From Nissolia schottii (Eukaryota > Streptophyta > Magnoliopsida > Fabales > Fabaceae): 64,000 nucleotides of DNA. The stretch lies in NCBI GenBank assembly GCA_003254905.1, contig QANU01029705.1, forward strand, positions 1 to 64,000, in the 5' to 3' direction. The notes under the pieces were generated by a model. It searched no databases, had not been told where the DNA came from, and saw only the letters and a list, made by a program, of their open reading frames with translations. Positions 49,356 through 62,551 of the stretch are shown here, piece after piece (position 1 is the stretch's first letter; every line of letters starts with the position of its first letter). The translations under genes and the position numbers were made by a program.

Positions 49356-49814
49356 TGCTATTAAGATTCCTCACAAATATTTATTGCTAATGTTATATAG
49401 TTGCTTCAACAATTGATGTATATATATATGATCGATGGATATGCACTCGTCCTTACCATGCTACTCTATTTATAGCTTCCTCATCAAACTTTTAATAACA
49501 TATATATTAATATAATCAGTCCACCTGTTCATTCCAGGTTCCAATTGACTAGACTCGTTCACCCCATACTTTTTTGAGCCACTTCAGGACGCAGCCCATG
49601 TGCCTCGATCTAGCAACCAGATCGTTCGTTTTTTCTCCTTCCTTAATTTCGTAAAATGCTACTGTACCAAATCTGGCTCGCTTTTTCTTATTTTTTCCTT
49701 TATTTTTTTTTTTTAGATTACATTAAAATGATTATTACTGTTTGATGTAAAAATCTTCAAAATAATCATGCACAAATAATTATTCAATTCACCAGTCGCT
49801 TTTTCTTAATATAA

Positions 49815-51960
49815 TCCCACTTGTTCCGAAGTCATAAATGCCAAAGTTCAAATTAGTGATGACCGTCTCGTCAAAAGAAAAAAATAGTGATGACCGTCCG
49901 GAGGGATTCATATTTGTATATTTAGACGAGTAGACTCATTCTGCCCATGGATTTGGAGCTTCTTCATGTCCAACCTACGTGCCTCAACCATATAAAAATG
50001 TTGATAAACTTAATTACAGTGAACTTATAATATTTAAAAATGTAAAGAAAATGTTAAGTTCTAGGTTTAGCACAAAAATCTTTTAAAATGAGATTTTTTA
50101 TTTTAAAGGGTAAAGTGAGATATTTCACTATTAAATTATTAAAGTAAAAATAATACTCATTTTCATTTTAATGATCTAATGATGAAATCTGTCATTTTAC
50201 TTAAGAGATCTCAATTTAGAGAATCTAAATCCATAGATTTAAATATGTTTTGGTCCTTGCTAAATTTTCAAGATTTAATTTAGGTTTTAATTTTTGTTTT
50301 GTTTTGATCTAAACATGCTAAAAATTACATGGTTTTATTTTTTGTCGCTAGTGAAACTTTATCAATTTTGACATAGTTAACAAAGTGTCATATTAATAGT
50401 ATTAGGTAAACAAAATAAACTCATTAAACTCATAACTCAACTCATAACTAGTTATTTGATCTGAATTTGTCTCCATATCATGACCCACTAATCACTCAAA
50501 CCCATATTATGACATTGTTTATGCGACACTTTGTTAGTCACATTAGCAATTAATAAAGTTTCATTAGTGACAGAAATTAAAATTGCAAAGTTTCTCACTA
50601 AAACAAAGTAATTTCGGATATGTTTAGACCAAAATAAAAAAAAAATTTCGAGACCTAGACCAAATTTGAGACATTTTCTAGTGACACGAAACATATTTAA
50701 GCTTAAGTTATATTACCTTTGAAAAAATATTATTTTTTAAAACACTTATTCAATTTATTTTTTATTATAAATTATGTTCAATACTAAATAACACACTATA
50801 TTGGCATGTTTGAATTGACTTAAAAAAAGTAATCCTATATTTTAAGTATAATTTTTTTAAAGAAGTTTAGTTTACAATTGCAAAATAATTTTATTAAATA
50901 TTACATCTCCTTTCACTTTTTTTTTAAGTGAAACATTCCCAACTTAAAAAAAATATATATTTTACTTTATTTAAAAAAATACTTTGTTACAATTATATTT
51001 TAACACTTATTATTTTTATAAAAAAATATTTTTTTTAAAGCAACCCCCTTGTGTGTGTTTGGTGGTTCGAACTTGACCTAACAATTTTTAGATCATAATC
51101 TCTCCAAACTTGCCCTGGCATTATTTTAGATTATAATCAAAAGATACAGTTTGATAACATAGGTTCTAAGAGACCAAGTCTTTCTATTAGGCCAAAACCC
51201 AAACTGGATTTTCTTGTTAAAATAACGCGCTCTTTGCCGCTATGTATGAATTAATATCGTAGACATGAGGGAAGAAGCACTTAAGAATAATACTTCGAAG
51301 TTGCACCTTCTTCGCCAATTGTTGTACACTTTGTATCAGTAAGACTTGGTCTCGTCATATCTTATATATTCTTTTAAAAAAAGAGTCTTCTGATTAATTG
51401 CGCGTGTATACTCGGTCAATACATTAACACGTTAATTAGCTTTTGCTTTCAGTCTGAGACAAGAAGCTCCAGCTTGTAAACCCACCAAGGCTGCTATAAC
51501 AACATAGATGTATCTCCATGTTATCAATCAAATAATTATACCATTACATCTAGTTCATCCCATGATCAAAATTTAGATACCCATATCCCTTAGACTCCAT
51601 TTTGAACGTAGTTTATTTTTGTTAACATCAAACTCCCTAATATGTCAAGTCAACATCATTTATATTTTTTTGATTTTTTTTTTGCAAGGGTTACAAGTTA
51701 ATATTGGAAATTGGATGGTCCAGTAATGAAGAAAACAAAGATATCAAGGTTAGATGTAGTCATCGCCAAATTAAGATTATGTATGGTACTGTAAGAGGAC
51801 TGTAGCTTGAATTAAAACGAATTAGGGCTTGGAGATGGAGTGTGGGTGTGGATATGTCCATTATTCATTAAGGCTTAACAATCTTAATTTTAAAACCAAA
51901 AGAGTGATATTCTGCTTCTGCCAAATTCAGTCACACGGATTTCGATGTTAAAAATAATGG
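49815..51960. other. Right flank of the P450 locus, related to the spacer
   Basis: No gene was seen. Patches resemble 41980-43200 in the same direction (see the spacer entry). A 14-base direct repeat (TAGTGATGACCGTC) occurs twice at about 49855-49905. Confidence 0.45.
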
Positions 51961-54680
51961 AATTTTTTTTGGACAAAGCCAATTTCAAATTTTATTATGA
52001 ACGAGATTAATTAAATGTTAATTAAAACATATTGTTTAAGCCCAAAACATTTAGTGGATCTAAAACATACTGTTGGCGGACCTATTTTGGTTAAGCATGA
52101 GACATCGGTGAAAATGTTTATAAGGGTCATTCTGTATGAATTTATTATAAATAAAAAAATGCTTTAATGCTCGAAAAATTGTCTGAAATGCATGTTCGAG
52201 TAACTTCACTCGACATGATTGATTGCCCATATAATTTTCTCTCACCCACTTGAAATGGAATCTTTTATTCTCCAATAAATAACTGCCATGTATGTGAGGA
52301 GCATATAAATCAGGCAGTCCATTTATTACATTATTATTATAGTGAGAAGATACTTCAACCTTAACAAACTCCCTTGATAGCATTGCCGAAGGGGGAATGA
52401 GACTATGACTACTGACTAGTATCTTAGTAGGGGCAGAATCCCTGCCTGTGATGACACTACCGAAGGAGGTTGTGGCCTAACTTGGGTTGATGGTGTGATG
52501 TTGTGTTGTGGTTCTTTGTTTGGTTTTTTCCCTATTTGTGCATTTTTCGGTTATTTTGTTAACAGCTCTGTATTGTACTCTTGTTTGCCTTCTGCGTTTG
52601 GGTTGGTTTGAGCTATTCTCCATCTAAAAAAACCAGAGAACCATAAACAGTGTGTTTAATTTGTTGCCCCATTGATAGCGAGTAATGAATTTCTTTTCTT
52701 TCGGTCTTTGGTTCCTTGAAAAAAAACTCACCGCCTTAAAAATAAACAAGTCTAATCATCAGACAGATTGAATGTGTGAGAATCATTATAACTTTTCTTC
52801 TAATTTTGCATACGCGATTTTCAACATTCGTAACCATCCATCATAACCACCAGTGGTTACGAAGGATTTTGATAGGAACTTGGGAGTGCGAGGTGAAGGT
52901 TAAATTCCACCAGTTTACTATTCACCCAAATCAAGAAAGCAAATTGCTCTTTGCCTGAAAAACAGGTTAAAAATCAGCCCACCAATCAAGCAGCGCCACG
53001 AGTCTTATCTCTTATCCTTTTCCAACACCACACGCCGGCCTCACCCCAAATTGGAAACACTTTCCTTAGAGCCCCCGAGGCAAAACATACAACGTGGCGC
53101 TTCAAGTTCACCCTTCACTGCTCCCAAACAGAAGCACCCCACCCATCATCCCATTGCTTTTCAGCTGTCCACGCCTATCATCCCGCCAATTCCATTGGAG
53201 GCGGTTGAGCTCGAGGAAACATATACACAAGCAAGTTAGGTACTAAAACCTCATTAGCATAGAAATTCAGTTATGAAAACTCATGTTAGACATGCTTTTG
53301 ATCGCATATATAGACTCTCAATGAATACTGAATTTTATATGTAATAAGACATGTCACAAGAGTGTAGAATAACTATACGCTTTCGGGTTGCCATTTGTAT
53401 ATAATAACCCATATCCCCATTAAGGAGGTTGTAGAACCTCATAGATGGTGCTTGATAAATTATCCAGGCGTGTATAACAGCCAATTATCCATCACATTTG
53501 ATTTGACAATAGACACCTCCAACTGAAAAGGCATGCCCCCCTAACTCAGATGTGCGTGAATTTCTTATATTGGGTCTATACGAAAAAGAAAAATCTGAAT
53601 TTTCAAGCGCTGTTGTCCTTCTCCTTAACTTGGAGTATAAATTACGCCAGCATTACCCCTATGGTAACAACTAACAACCTTAGAAGCTTTGGTGAAATGG
53701 AATGTGCCACATCAACCACCTTGCTAGTTTCCCTCGCTATGAATCCAAGCAAAGCACGAAAAGAGGCTTTTGACATTTAAATGCAAAAGCAAAATGGTTC
53801 ATGATAAGGAGCACTAATCTTGTAAAAGTAGGAAATCAACTTGCCAGCTCTGCCTATAGTTCACAAAAGAAGTGTTACTGATTTTTCATGTAGCAGGGTA
53901 TAACACTCACTCGTGAGACTTCATCAACTTTGGGAAGCTTAGTAATCAGTTTGTTTAGGTGTGTAAATTCCCTTTTCGAAAAAAACAGGGAAAAATAATA
54001 GTGATCTCATTCCCTTGTTTTTTAAGAAAAAGAAAAGTTAAATACTGTTCTACCAGACGATACACAGCACAACTGGATTTAGCTGGCAATGTTCTCCAAC
54101 TTTGACTACAGGCCCTAGCCTATTTGTGCAGGTTATTTCTCCCACATCATCATCACCTTTCATTTGGAAGAACACTAAAAACAAAGCATGTAAAAACAAA
54201 TAACAGTTAAGGAGTATGATAGCAGGGCCAGTCGTCAAAAGTAAAATACATTAAAGTAAGACAAGATTATCTCCTTAATAGATAGATCTTTATACCATAG
54301 TCAACAGCTGCCAAGAAACAGATTACCTTTGTCTTCTTTTTTTTTTCTCTTTTTTTTCTTCTTTTTCAGTTCGATCCCAGGATAAGCATATAATGTAAAC
54401 ACAGTAAGTCTTTCTACAACTAAACCGAACATTGGTAGTTGAGTTTCTGATGTTTCTTGGCCGTCCTAGTTACTTTCCACAACCGCCTAGTACTATGGGA
54501 TCAACATTAGAAATACAACTTCTCGCCATGCAGAGCGCAGGACGTGGGACAGTAGTTATAATTAACACACAGAGCTGCTACCGTTAAAACGGTTAGTGAT
54601 TACAAACAACATTGAGAAAGTAAAATGGGATCAAGGGTCGTCATATCAGTGGGTTACCATCTTCAAGGGGTTGTCATTGT
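51961..54680. other. Intergenic DNA and 3' region of the FRIGIDA-like gene
   Basis: 52940-53240 is C-rich and promoter- or leader-like (CCACCAATCAAGCAGCGCCA, GATAA motifs on -), but no convincing coding region follows. About 54330-54680 probably belongs to the 3' untranslated region of the gene on -. Confidence 0.45.
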
Positions 54681-57242
54681 CTATCGGTAGTAAGCCTGCT
54701 GATAAGTTGGTGCCATAACATTCCCATAGCCACCATATGCAGGATAGTTCATGGGAGCTGGTGCTGGGTATGACCCTGCAATAGCTGGTGCTGGCTCTGG
54801 TGAATATGCAGCATAAGGATTTGCTGGGGGACTTCTGCTTCCGTACATGTGTGGTGGGGATGGATATGGTGGAAGAGCAGCTGGGTATTGCCCGTGTGAT
54901 GGAGACCTGACGAATGCAGGAGCAGCAGGGAAAGATGATACATATGCATTGGTCAAACGTCCAGCCTTGGCAGGAGGCATTGGGCCTCCATTGCTGTTGC
55001 TTGCTCGTGTTCTTTTGTTGGCAGGGACCGCAGCTGGTTTCTTTTTCTCGGTCTTTACCTTCTCCAACTGATCAAGTCGCTTCTTCAGATTTTCTGGAGG
55101 GAACTCTGCCTCAAGTTTGTACTCTTCAATGCATTTGATCACGGCCTTGAGAGCAGATTGCTCTTTCCTTGCAGCTAGGTACTGGGAAATTTTATGGAGC
55201 ATAATAAGAAAGTCAGTTTAAGCAGAAACCGCCTCAAATAAGTCTAGAAATATAATAAAGCACTTTTACCATCTCCAGCCTTTTTCTTCCAACTAATCAC
55301 AAAAGCGGGACAGAGGGATGAGAAGAATCAGAAATTAAATCAGTATTAAACAAATATTAACATTCCGAAGGATATTAACACTCCGTTCCCTTAGGTCCTC
55401 CTAGGCTGCGACTCTCTACATCAAAATGAAAAATAGAAAATTTCTGGACATCTATCAACTAGACATTAAGGTAACAACACCAGTGATCCAAAGATGGCAG
55501 TTGGACCATACCTAAAATGTGAAATCAGCAGTGTAATGAAGATAAACGCTACTCACTGACGCAGTTTAGCCTCCACAACAAAACTACACGAGTATTGATA
55601 AATTATAGGTTACCAAAGAACATGAAGGGAAAGTTACCGCAGCTCGGCCGGCATTATTAGGATCTTCCAATATAGACGATGCAACTTTCTTAGCATCCTT
55701 CAAAAAGGATTTCAGCAGTGGAACAGGAGGGAACTTGTCCACCAGACCCACTTCATATGTAAAGTGCACTGCATCAAGCTGCTGGCCTTTGCTGATTAAC
55801 TCTTCAATCATATCTGTGTATATAAATAAGCATTTGCATTCAAGACACAACACAAGAGGCAGAAATTGAACAAGATAAACCTCTAGACTGCCTGACTAAA
55901 ACCTCCTTTTTATTTGTTCCCCTTCACAAATTCATAATGCCTTTATTCGTTGATGAAACCAGAATGATTCACTAACCACTGCCAGTTTTGATATCCTAAG
56001 ACTATTGTATGGCTCTCTGACTCATGTTTATTGACATGGCACCAAATCAAAGACATCATCAACATAACGCATAGTCGCAGACTGACCATACCATCAGAAA
56101 ATCACGGTTAAGTAAATCAAGATAGATTGAAGGCTAACTTAATATTAAATAACATGTCAGTAGCATCACTTCACATGTAGATTATTTTACAACTTATCTC
56201 CGATAACTTTATTTACTAGTTTAATTTTAAAAACCTTCACTTCCACGCTTGTATTTCGTCAATTTCACATCTTCATTTTCATCTCCAAGGAATAAAAGAA
56301 GAGAGACAAATGACAGAGAGGGGAGGGTATACCGGGCATTTCATCAGCTAGACCGAGTGAAAGGGCGAGCTTGGGCATCTGTTTCCTCCAAGCAGAGCCA
56401 ATGACGAGCTTCCTGTACAAATCCAAATCCTCCTTCTTCACAATCCCGAACGTCACCAGATGCTGCAGGAACGTGTGCACGTCAGGCGTCTTCACGTTCT
56501 CGACCCCTCCGCGCTCCTCCAGGCTCGCCTTCCACGCCTCCGCGATCTCCTCCGCCCGCTCCTTCACCGGCGGCGTCACCAGGAGCCTCGACTTCCCGAT
56601 CACCGGGTCCACCACCGCGGGAACCAGCGACTCAAGCACCAGCACGCACGCCCACCCGAGGTCGTTGCCGCCCTTCTCCCCCCTCTTGTCCACCGGGAAC
56701 ACCTCCGAAATAGCCTCCAGCACGAACTTCGCCGGATCCACGCACTCCGACAGCGCCACCGGCATCTGAGACCTCAGCGCCTCCAGCTCCTTCTTCTTCC
56801 CGATGACGAACCCCCAAAACCCTAGCGCGTCCATGCGCAGGCAGAACGACTTCATCTTCAGCGAGAGCCCCTCGCCATTGTCGACCTCGCCGTCGGCGGG
56901 GTCTTCTTCGGCGGCGGCGGACGTGAGCGCGGTGAGGGCGGAGAGCGCGGCGTCGCGCTTGCTGTCGAGGTTGCGGAGGGCGACCTGGAGGCTGCCGTCG
57001 ATGGAGGACTCGCGGCGGTCGAGGAGGTGGAGGGAGTGGGCGGTGGTGGTGTCGAGGGAGCGAATCTTGAGCTTGAGCGCCTCCGATTTGCTGAGTAGGT
57101 CCTTCTCGAGGGAGGAGAAGTGGTCAGAGAGCTCCTTCCAAAGGAGGGTGCAGCTGGTCATCAGAGAGGTCTGCCTCTGGAAATCGTCGAAACTCGGCTG
57201 AGTCAGCTCGCTCAACTCGCCGGGATCGGGGATGGACCCCAT
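54681..57242 (-). CDS. FRL4A: FRIGIDA-like protein, FRL4 group
   Basis: Exons 57242-56333, 55813-55638 and 55181-54681 total 1587 bases and give 528 residues. Introns are GT-AG, in phase 1 and phase 0. The N-terminus MGSIPDPGELSELTQPSF and MTSCTLLWKELSDHF match my memory of Arabidopsis FRL4A (At3g22440). A probable coiled coil (about residues 40-100) precedes the FRIGIDA domain (about 130-400; FCLRMDALGFWGFVIGKKKE, WACVLVLESLVPAV, FLQHLVTFGI, MIEELISKGQQLDAVHF, ALKAVIKCIEEYKLE). A low-complexity tail rich in P, Y, A and S follows. FRIGIDA itself is a scaffold that activates FLC in flowering control. FRL4-group roles are less clear. The 5' exon is very GC-rich. The long G/C-rich leader has CAG/CTG repeats. 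It looks intact. Confidence 0.92.
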
Positions 57243-57408
57243 CGCTGGTTGTGGCTGTTGCTGCTGCTGCTGCGCGCTGCTGCGACTGACTCACACTTTG
57301 AGAAGAAACCCTAATTAGAAATTGGTGAAGAGGGAAGGAAGGGGAGAAAGTAGAAGTGATGGGAGGAAGAGAGTAAAGGTGAAATTTTGAGAGGGGACAA
57401 CGAAGGGT

Positions 57409-57441
57409 GATGACGTGGACGGTGGAGGAGGGGACACGTGG
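57409..57441 (-). promoter_or_regulatory. ACGT-core motifs upstream of the FRIGIDA-like gene
   Basis: TGACGTGG (57411-57418) and a G-box ACACGTGG (57434-57441) lie about 170-200 bases before the start codon. These are bZIP/bHLH binding motifs. Their use is inferred from position only. Confidence 0.5.
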
Positions 57442-57459
57442 TTATTGGGTTCTCAAAAA

Positions 57460-60400
57460 GGGCCTTGAGGGGCGGTGCTAGAATGCGCTCTGGGTGCGTA
57501 CTGTAGGAGTTTGGACTGCTCTAGCAAGTAGCCAAGTAGGGGAGGTGCATAGGATAAGAAAGCAGGGTAAAAAATTTGGTAAAGGCGATGGGGAACAAGA
57601 TAACATAACCAGTGTCTGCACTTTGGAAAGTACTATGACAGCACATACATTTTTTAATTTTGCACATGAAATATCTTTCCTTATGGATCCTAGATTTCTT
57701 ACGATGACTATACTCGACTCTACGAAAATGTTATTTGGCGAGGGACGAATAATTTGATCATTTATATAATCAGAGAAAAATATATAAATATTTAAAATAA
57801 GTTAAGTTTTTTTAAAATGGTAAGAACTAATTTAAAATATTTTAATAAAAGAAAGATACAAATATTTTGAATTGGATCTCATCATTTTAAAAGAATTTTA
57901 TTTATTTAAATATTTGCATTTTTTTTCTTATAACATCACCAAATTTAGCATGAGAAGATTTATTCTCATGTCTCTCCTCTCACACATTATGAAAAGAAAA
58001 ATTTAATATTTACACAAAAATTGATATACAACGAGTACTACTTTATAATATAGTATCTATTTTGACATTTTCTAGTTTTAACCCCTCTTAATAATTCTTG
58101 AAAACTATAATTAAAATTTTCAACAACATAGGGGTTTGGTTATATATTGTAGTAATTACGTTAAAGTCTAGTTTTGGTCGTCGAAAATTTAAGTATGAAT
58201 TACTTTAATTTTTGAAATTTAAAATTTAACTTTTTAATCATTAAAATTATAAGTTAAATTACTCTCTTAATTTATTATAATTATTGTATTGTCCATTTTT
58301 ATTGATTTATCACATTACAATCTCAATTGTTACATTTTCATTTAATGTGAAAAATTAAAGAAAACATAATAATATATTAATGATAATAAACTGAAAGACT
58401 ACTTTTACTTATAACTTATAATTTTAAGAATTAAAAAGTCAAATTTTAAATTTTAAAATCTAAAATAATGCAAATTTACATTTTCATGGACCAAAATAAC
58501 CATTACACCCAAAACAAACTACATCAACTTACTCTCGATTATGGATAAAGGAATGATATTTCTGTTTTAAAAGTTGTATGTCATTTTCATTTTATATATG
58601 TATTAAAATTAGTTTTATATTATCAACTATCATTTAATCATATACTAACATATTAGTAAATATAATTAATTATCATATTACTTAAAGGGTCAACTAAATA
58701 AAATAAATTAATTGAACAATTATGTAAAAATCCTTACCCCATCTATTAATACATCAAAACTATAAACTTATATTTTATTATCTAAACATTAACAATAATC
58801 AAAATTACAAATTAAATGGGTTTAAAATGTTTCAATAAGTAATCACAATATATTTATGTAAGTTTCTAAGAATGGTCTAATAGTGAAGGATTTAAATAAT
58901 ATGCATAAAGTTAATGATTCAAACCTCATTGTCATCATTATTTTAAAAAATAGTTTTTTTTAACAAAATAAGAGAAAAAAAGGGGGATAGTAATACATTT
59001 TTTCAAGGAGAAAGTAGTACGTGAAAACTAAATACAATGACTAAAGGATCTACTAACTCATCACCAAAAATAAAAAAGAAATCAATATAAAAAGAGTTTT
59101 GTTAACTGATAACTCCCCCAATGAGTTATTTATTTAAAAATTATATATAAACTTATGATTAACTTTTGTTTTTTTAACAGGGGAAAGGTCTTACTTTTAG
59201 AAAATTGAAGTTGGATTAGGAGTGAAGAAAGAATGAGAATGTATTTAGTTTTTAAATATATCAAAAAATTGAAAGTAGTAAATAAAAATAAATTAAAAAA
59301 TAATGAAAATTAAGTAAAAAAAATAGTTTAAACACTTAAAAAGATATTATCAAAGTAATTTTTAGTTATGAGCCGTCGTATTTCGAATGAATTATACAAT
59401 TATTATAAAATGATTTTAAGAAAGAAGAAGATAAATTTTAAATCCACACAAAACAAAAAATGTCCTATAAATAAACAATGTGAATTTATAACCGGCGATA
59501 ACCTAAGGAGGCAAGATAAAATATAGTAATGATTATTGCAGTGTGTGTTGCGTAGGCAAGAATCTGAAATAGGACTAACAATGTTGTAGTAGAAGAAGAG
59601 TACATTTAGTAGAGAGAGAAAGGAAGAACTTTCCCGAAAATCGAAGTTGGATCAGGTCAGGAGAGAGAATGTGTGGGGTGTGGGTGGGACAAGTGTAGTG
59701 AACGCCACATGCGAGGAGTCAGATAAAGTAAGAAAAAGATTACAGGTGTAAAAGGATGAAAGGGTTAAAAACAAGCAAAAAAACATTGTGTTTCTGGTAC
59801 AGTGGGAGTCAGTGCCTGCTGCAACCGCAGAGAGACCACAGGCATGCGTACAAATGCAATGTTTGAGATAAGGTATAATTCACCGTCACATACACACATT
59901 ATTGCTCCTCTTGCATTTTGTAACTATATTCTCCTTACGACCATGTTTTTCTAACATTGGTAATTTTATATGTAATAATTTCACACACACACAGACACTT
60001 GTTTTGCTGGTACATAAGTAATTTTTATATAATTCCATATTTTTCAAGTTTTTGAAAATCATACAAACTTATTCATCATCGTTTCGTTCTTTCCTTCATC
60101 TGGTGAATTTCTCTCGTTTCTCTTGTTAACATGATTTGCTAATTTAATAGACATAAATAATAATAAATTGTTGGGCAAGGGATCATATGTTGAGAAAAGT
60201 ACAAGATTCTCGTTTTTTGGTCTATTCAGGCTTTTCTATAAACATCTATTTACTTATGTAGGTTACTCTAATTTCAGGGTCCACACATAAATGTGCGTCT
60301 CAGAAATATATTGAACCTGATAAAAAACAGAAGTCTGTTACTCAAACAATTTTCAGGGTTTCTTTTATAATCCTGCAGGAGAATACAAGACTTTATGCAA

Positions 60401-62000
60401 GTGTGTTACTTTTGTTAATAAGACATTCACAAAACTTATTTTCATAACGGACCAAATCTATCTAGCCTTAACATGTGATCCAATTTTCAGACATTCCCTA
60501 CCATTGAGCTTGGCAAAATAAAAAGGCTTTACAAAATCTCAGTTAGTGTCTTTAAAGTAGCGATTTGAAAAAATGAAAGGAAAAAAAAAAAAACCCGAGA
60601 TGTTTGGTTATATGATTCAAACCAGAAAATGACAGTGAAGAAAACTGAAGCAATGTATGTAACCTTAAAGGCTATATTCGGTAACCCAAAGAAAATAGGC
60701 ACATTCTTATATATATCCCAAGCAAAAGCTCTTCAATCACCGGGATTAATGTTCCCGGCACTAACACTTTTGGATGACAACAGGGTGCTAGCTGCAAAAG
60801 CACCCAAGAAAGAAACAGAGTAGCTATTCCCCTCTCAAGAAGCTAGTCCCCATATTATCTTGCCAAAGAACTTGGTTCAAACCCTGGGGATCAGAATCAA
60901 AAACTGCATACCCCAGTTTTCGAGTGTTCAAGATTTAATCATATTTTAAAGAAACCACACTGATATTTTGTTCTAAGATAAAGTGAAACTTTCACAACTC
61001 AAACAAGCATACCATATAGAGGCAAAATTTCTCCTGTACAACATTCTAGATAACTCAAGCACGGTGAATCAATTGTGTGTGTACGCGCACTCGACACAAA
61101 TAACCATACCATAGAGGCAAAGATGTTCATGTACAACATTCCAGGTTACACAAGCACAGTGAACGTGTCTGACTCACTTGGTGATCATCCTTCCTCATGA
61201 ATATATAGAGTAACGAGCCTTCAGGGTTAAAAAGTCCATAAAGAGTAGCAGTTCATAAACACCAGTGTTTCTGTTGCACACATGAAATATCTAGGTTACC
61301 TGGAACTCTAATAGAATCCAGATTTACTTCTATGACAGATTTCTGCACACCACGTGACGTGCACAAGTAATAATGCAAATAGCATGCATTTCTCAAACAA
61401 TTAAGCAGGTGACATAGAATTCAGTAAGCCGTAACACCAACACCAAGCAGTGATCATAGCATAATCCTTGCAGTGTCATATTTGTACAAACAACATACAG
61501 GCGACTAAATCTGAACCATTGACTCCACTACAACGTTTTCCCATTTATACTTCAGGTACAAATACAATCTTGGGCAAGTTAAAGAATTCAACACTAAATT
61601 ACAAGTATCACTTATCATCATCAAACCATCAACTCACAACCCTCCCAAATAATTTGTATAATAAAAAGGGAATATTAAAATTAAACAATAAATCAACTAG
61701 CAATGAGTAGTGAGTAGAAAGGATTTCATCAATCAATAAACTGCAATCAACTAGAAAATCGCTACTACTAAAAAGTAATTTGCAGGAAATCATTAATAAT
61801 TTCCGAGATGCCATGGTGACCAAAGGGGGAAAAAATTGTAAACAAACAGTTCCCGTCCAACATGGGGAAAAGCAAGCAAGGACAAGACTAAGACTTGAGA
61901 TTCCAAAGATTGACTTCAAGTTAAATTTAGTGCATTCCGGGGTGTCAAATGGTGGAAAGGCAAACACACCTTCCTAATGTGCCTAATGTTTCCATATGAA
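57460..62000. other. AT-rich intergenic region, no gene supported
   Basis: Very AT-rich to about 59500. Two related patches occur at 59180-59241 and 59620-59675 (AAAT(T/C)GAAGTTGGAT(T/C)AGG then GAGAATGT). Frames at 60629-60823, 61468-61710 and 61629-61967 show no domain features. About 61980-62195 is probably the 3' untranslated region of the XS-domain gene. Confidence 0.5.
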
Positions 62001-62195
62001 GAATGAACCACCGAGAATTAAAATAAAAATGGTGTAACTCTGCTTTCTATTGTAGCCTTGAACGGTCAGTACAACATAGCATTAGGCTTTTATCATTTTC
62101 AGGAATGAGGACTATAAGGCAACTGAAAAGACTTCTTCCAGAACAACCCACAAATCATTCAAGTACACGGCTAGTCCATGCATAGTGTGTAGAAA

Positions 62196-62551
62196 CTACA
62201 TGGGCGGTTTGTATTCTCTCCTGCTCTCTATGACTGCCTTCTTCCTTGTGTCAAAATCAACTTTGTCAAGATCAAAAGCAGTTCCCAGATAGCCATACAA
62301 GACCCTCCTTTTATCTCCTTTTTTCTCATCCACCTTAACAAGGTTTAGATTGTTCTCATCATCCTTTCCTAATGTTTGGGGCTGCACCCGGGCCCAATTT
62401 TTGCGTCCGTGATTTTCCTTCTCAAAGTGTTCAGCAAGCTGCATGGCCTCCTTAAGGCCTGATTGGTCTCCAGCAAATTTAACCAGTGTTATGCCCAAAT
62501 GACCTTCTCTTGCATATAATGACTTTGATTTGCCACCCATACATCCGAGCT
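62196..62551 (-). CDS. XS-domain protein, last exon (partial gene)
   Basis: A splice acceptor (TTTTCCAG, ending at 62552 on -) precedes 118 codons in phase 1. The block has LYAREGHLGITLVKFAGDQ, EAMQLAEHFEKENHGRKNW, KRRVLYGYLGTAFDLDKVD and a terminal SRREYKPPM. This is the C-terminal half of an XS domain, the RNA-binding fold of SGS3, IDN2 and FDM proteins in small-RNA silencing. Compare GHRGMSVL..., ER-HEHF and QLYGYMA in SGS3. The insertion between EKENHGRKNW and the YGYL strand, and the ending soon after the domain, differ from SGS3. My memory is that Arabidopsis At3g22430 is an XS protein beside FRL4A (At3g22440). Upstream exons were not identified and probably lie partly beyond 64000. Confidence 0.75.

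Larger units (their letters stand above)
44183..49793 (-). repeat. Right arm of the P450 inverted repeat, with a retroelement inside
   Basis: This is the reverse complement of 38596-41849. By eye, the outer part (47021-49793) differs from the left arm at about 3 of 720 non-coding positions and at none in the gene, apart from run-length changes. The inner part (44183-44656) differs at roughly 9 of 470 positions plus several indels. The change in divergence falls at the retroelement. Confidence 0.93.

Noticed and set aside
38596-49793. Inverted repeat as a pure assembly error
   Set aside because: Arms differ by scattered substitutions, indels and a retroelement with proper target duplication in one arm only. 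A haplotype artefact is still possible but less likely.
52951-53239. C-rich frames resembling a transit peptide
   Set aside because: No ATG in a good context, no downstream coding, and overlapping frames equally open. More like a promoter or leader remnant.
60629-60823. ATG-started 64-codon frame on +
   Set aside because: No recognisable domain and no splice partners, so kept as chance.
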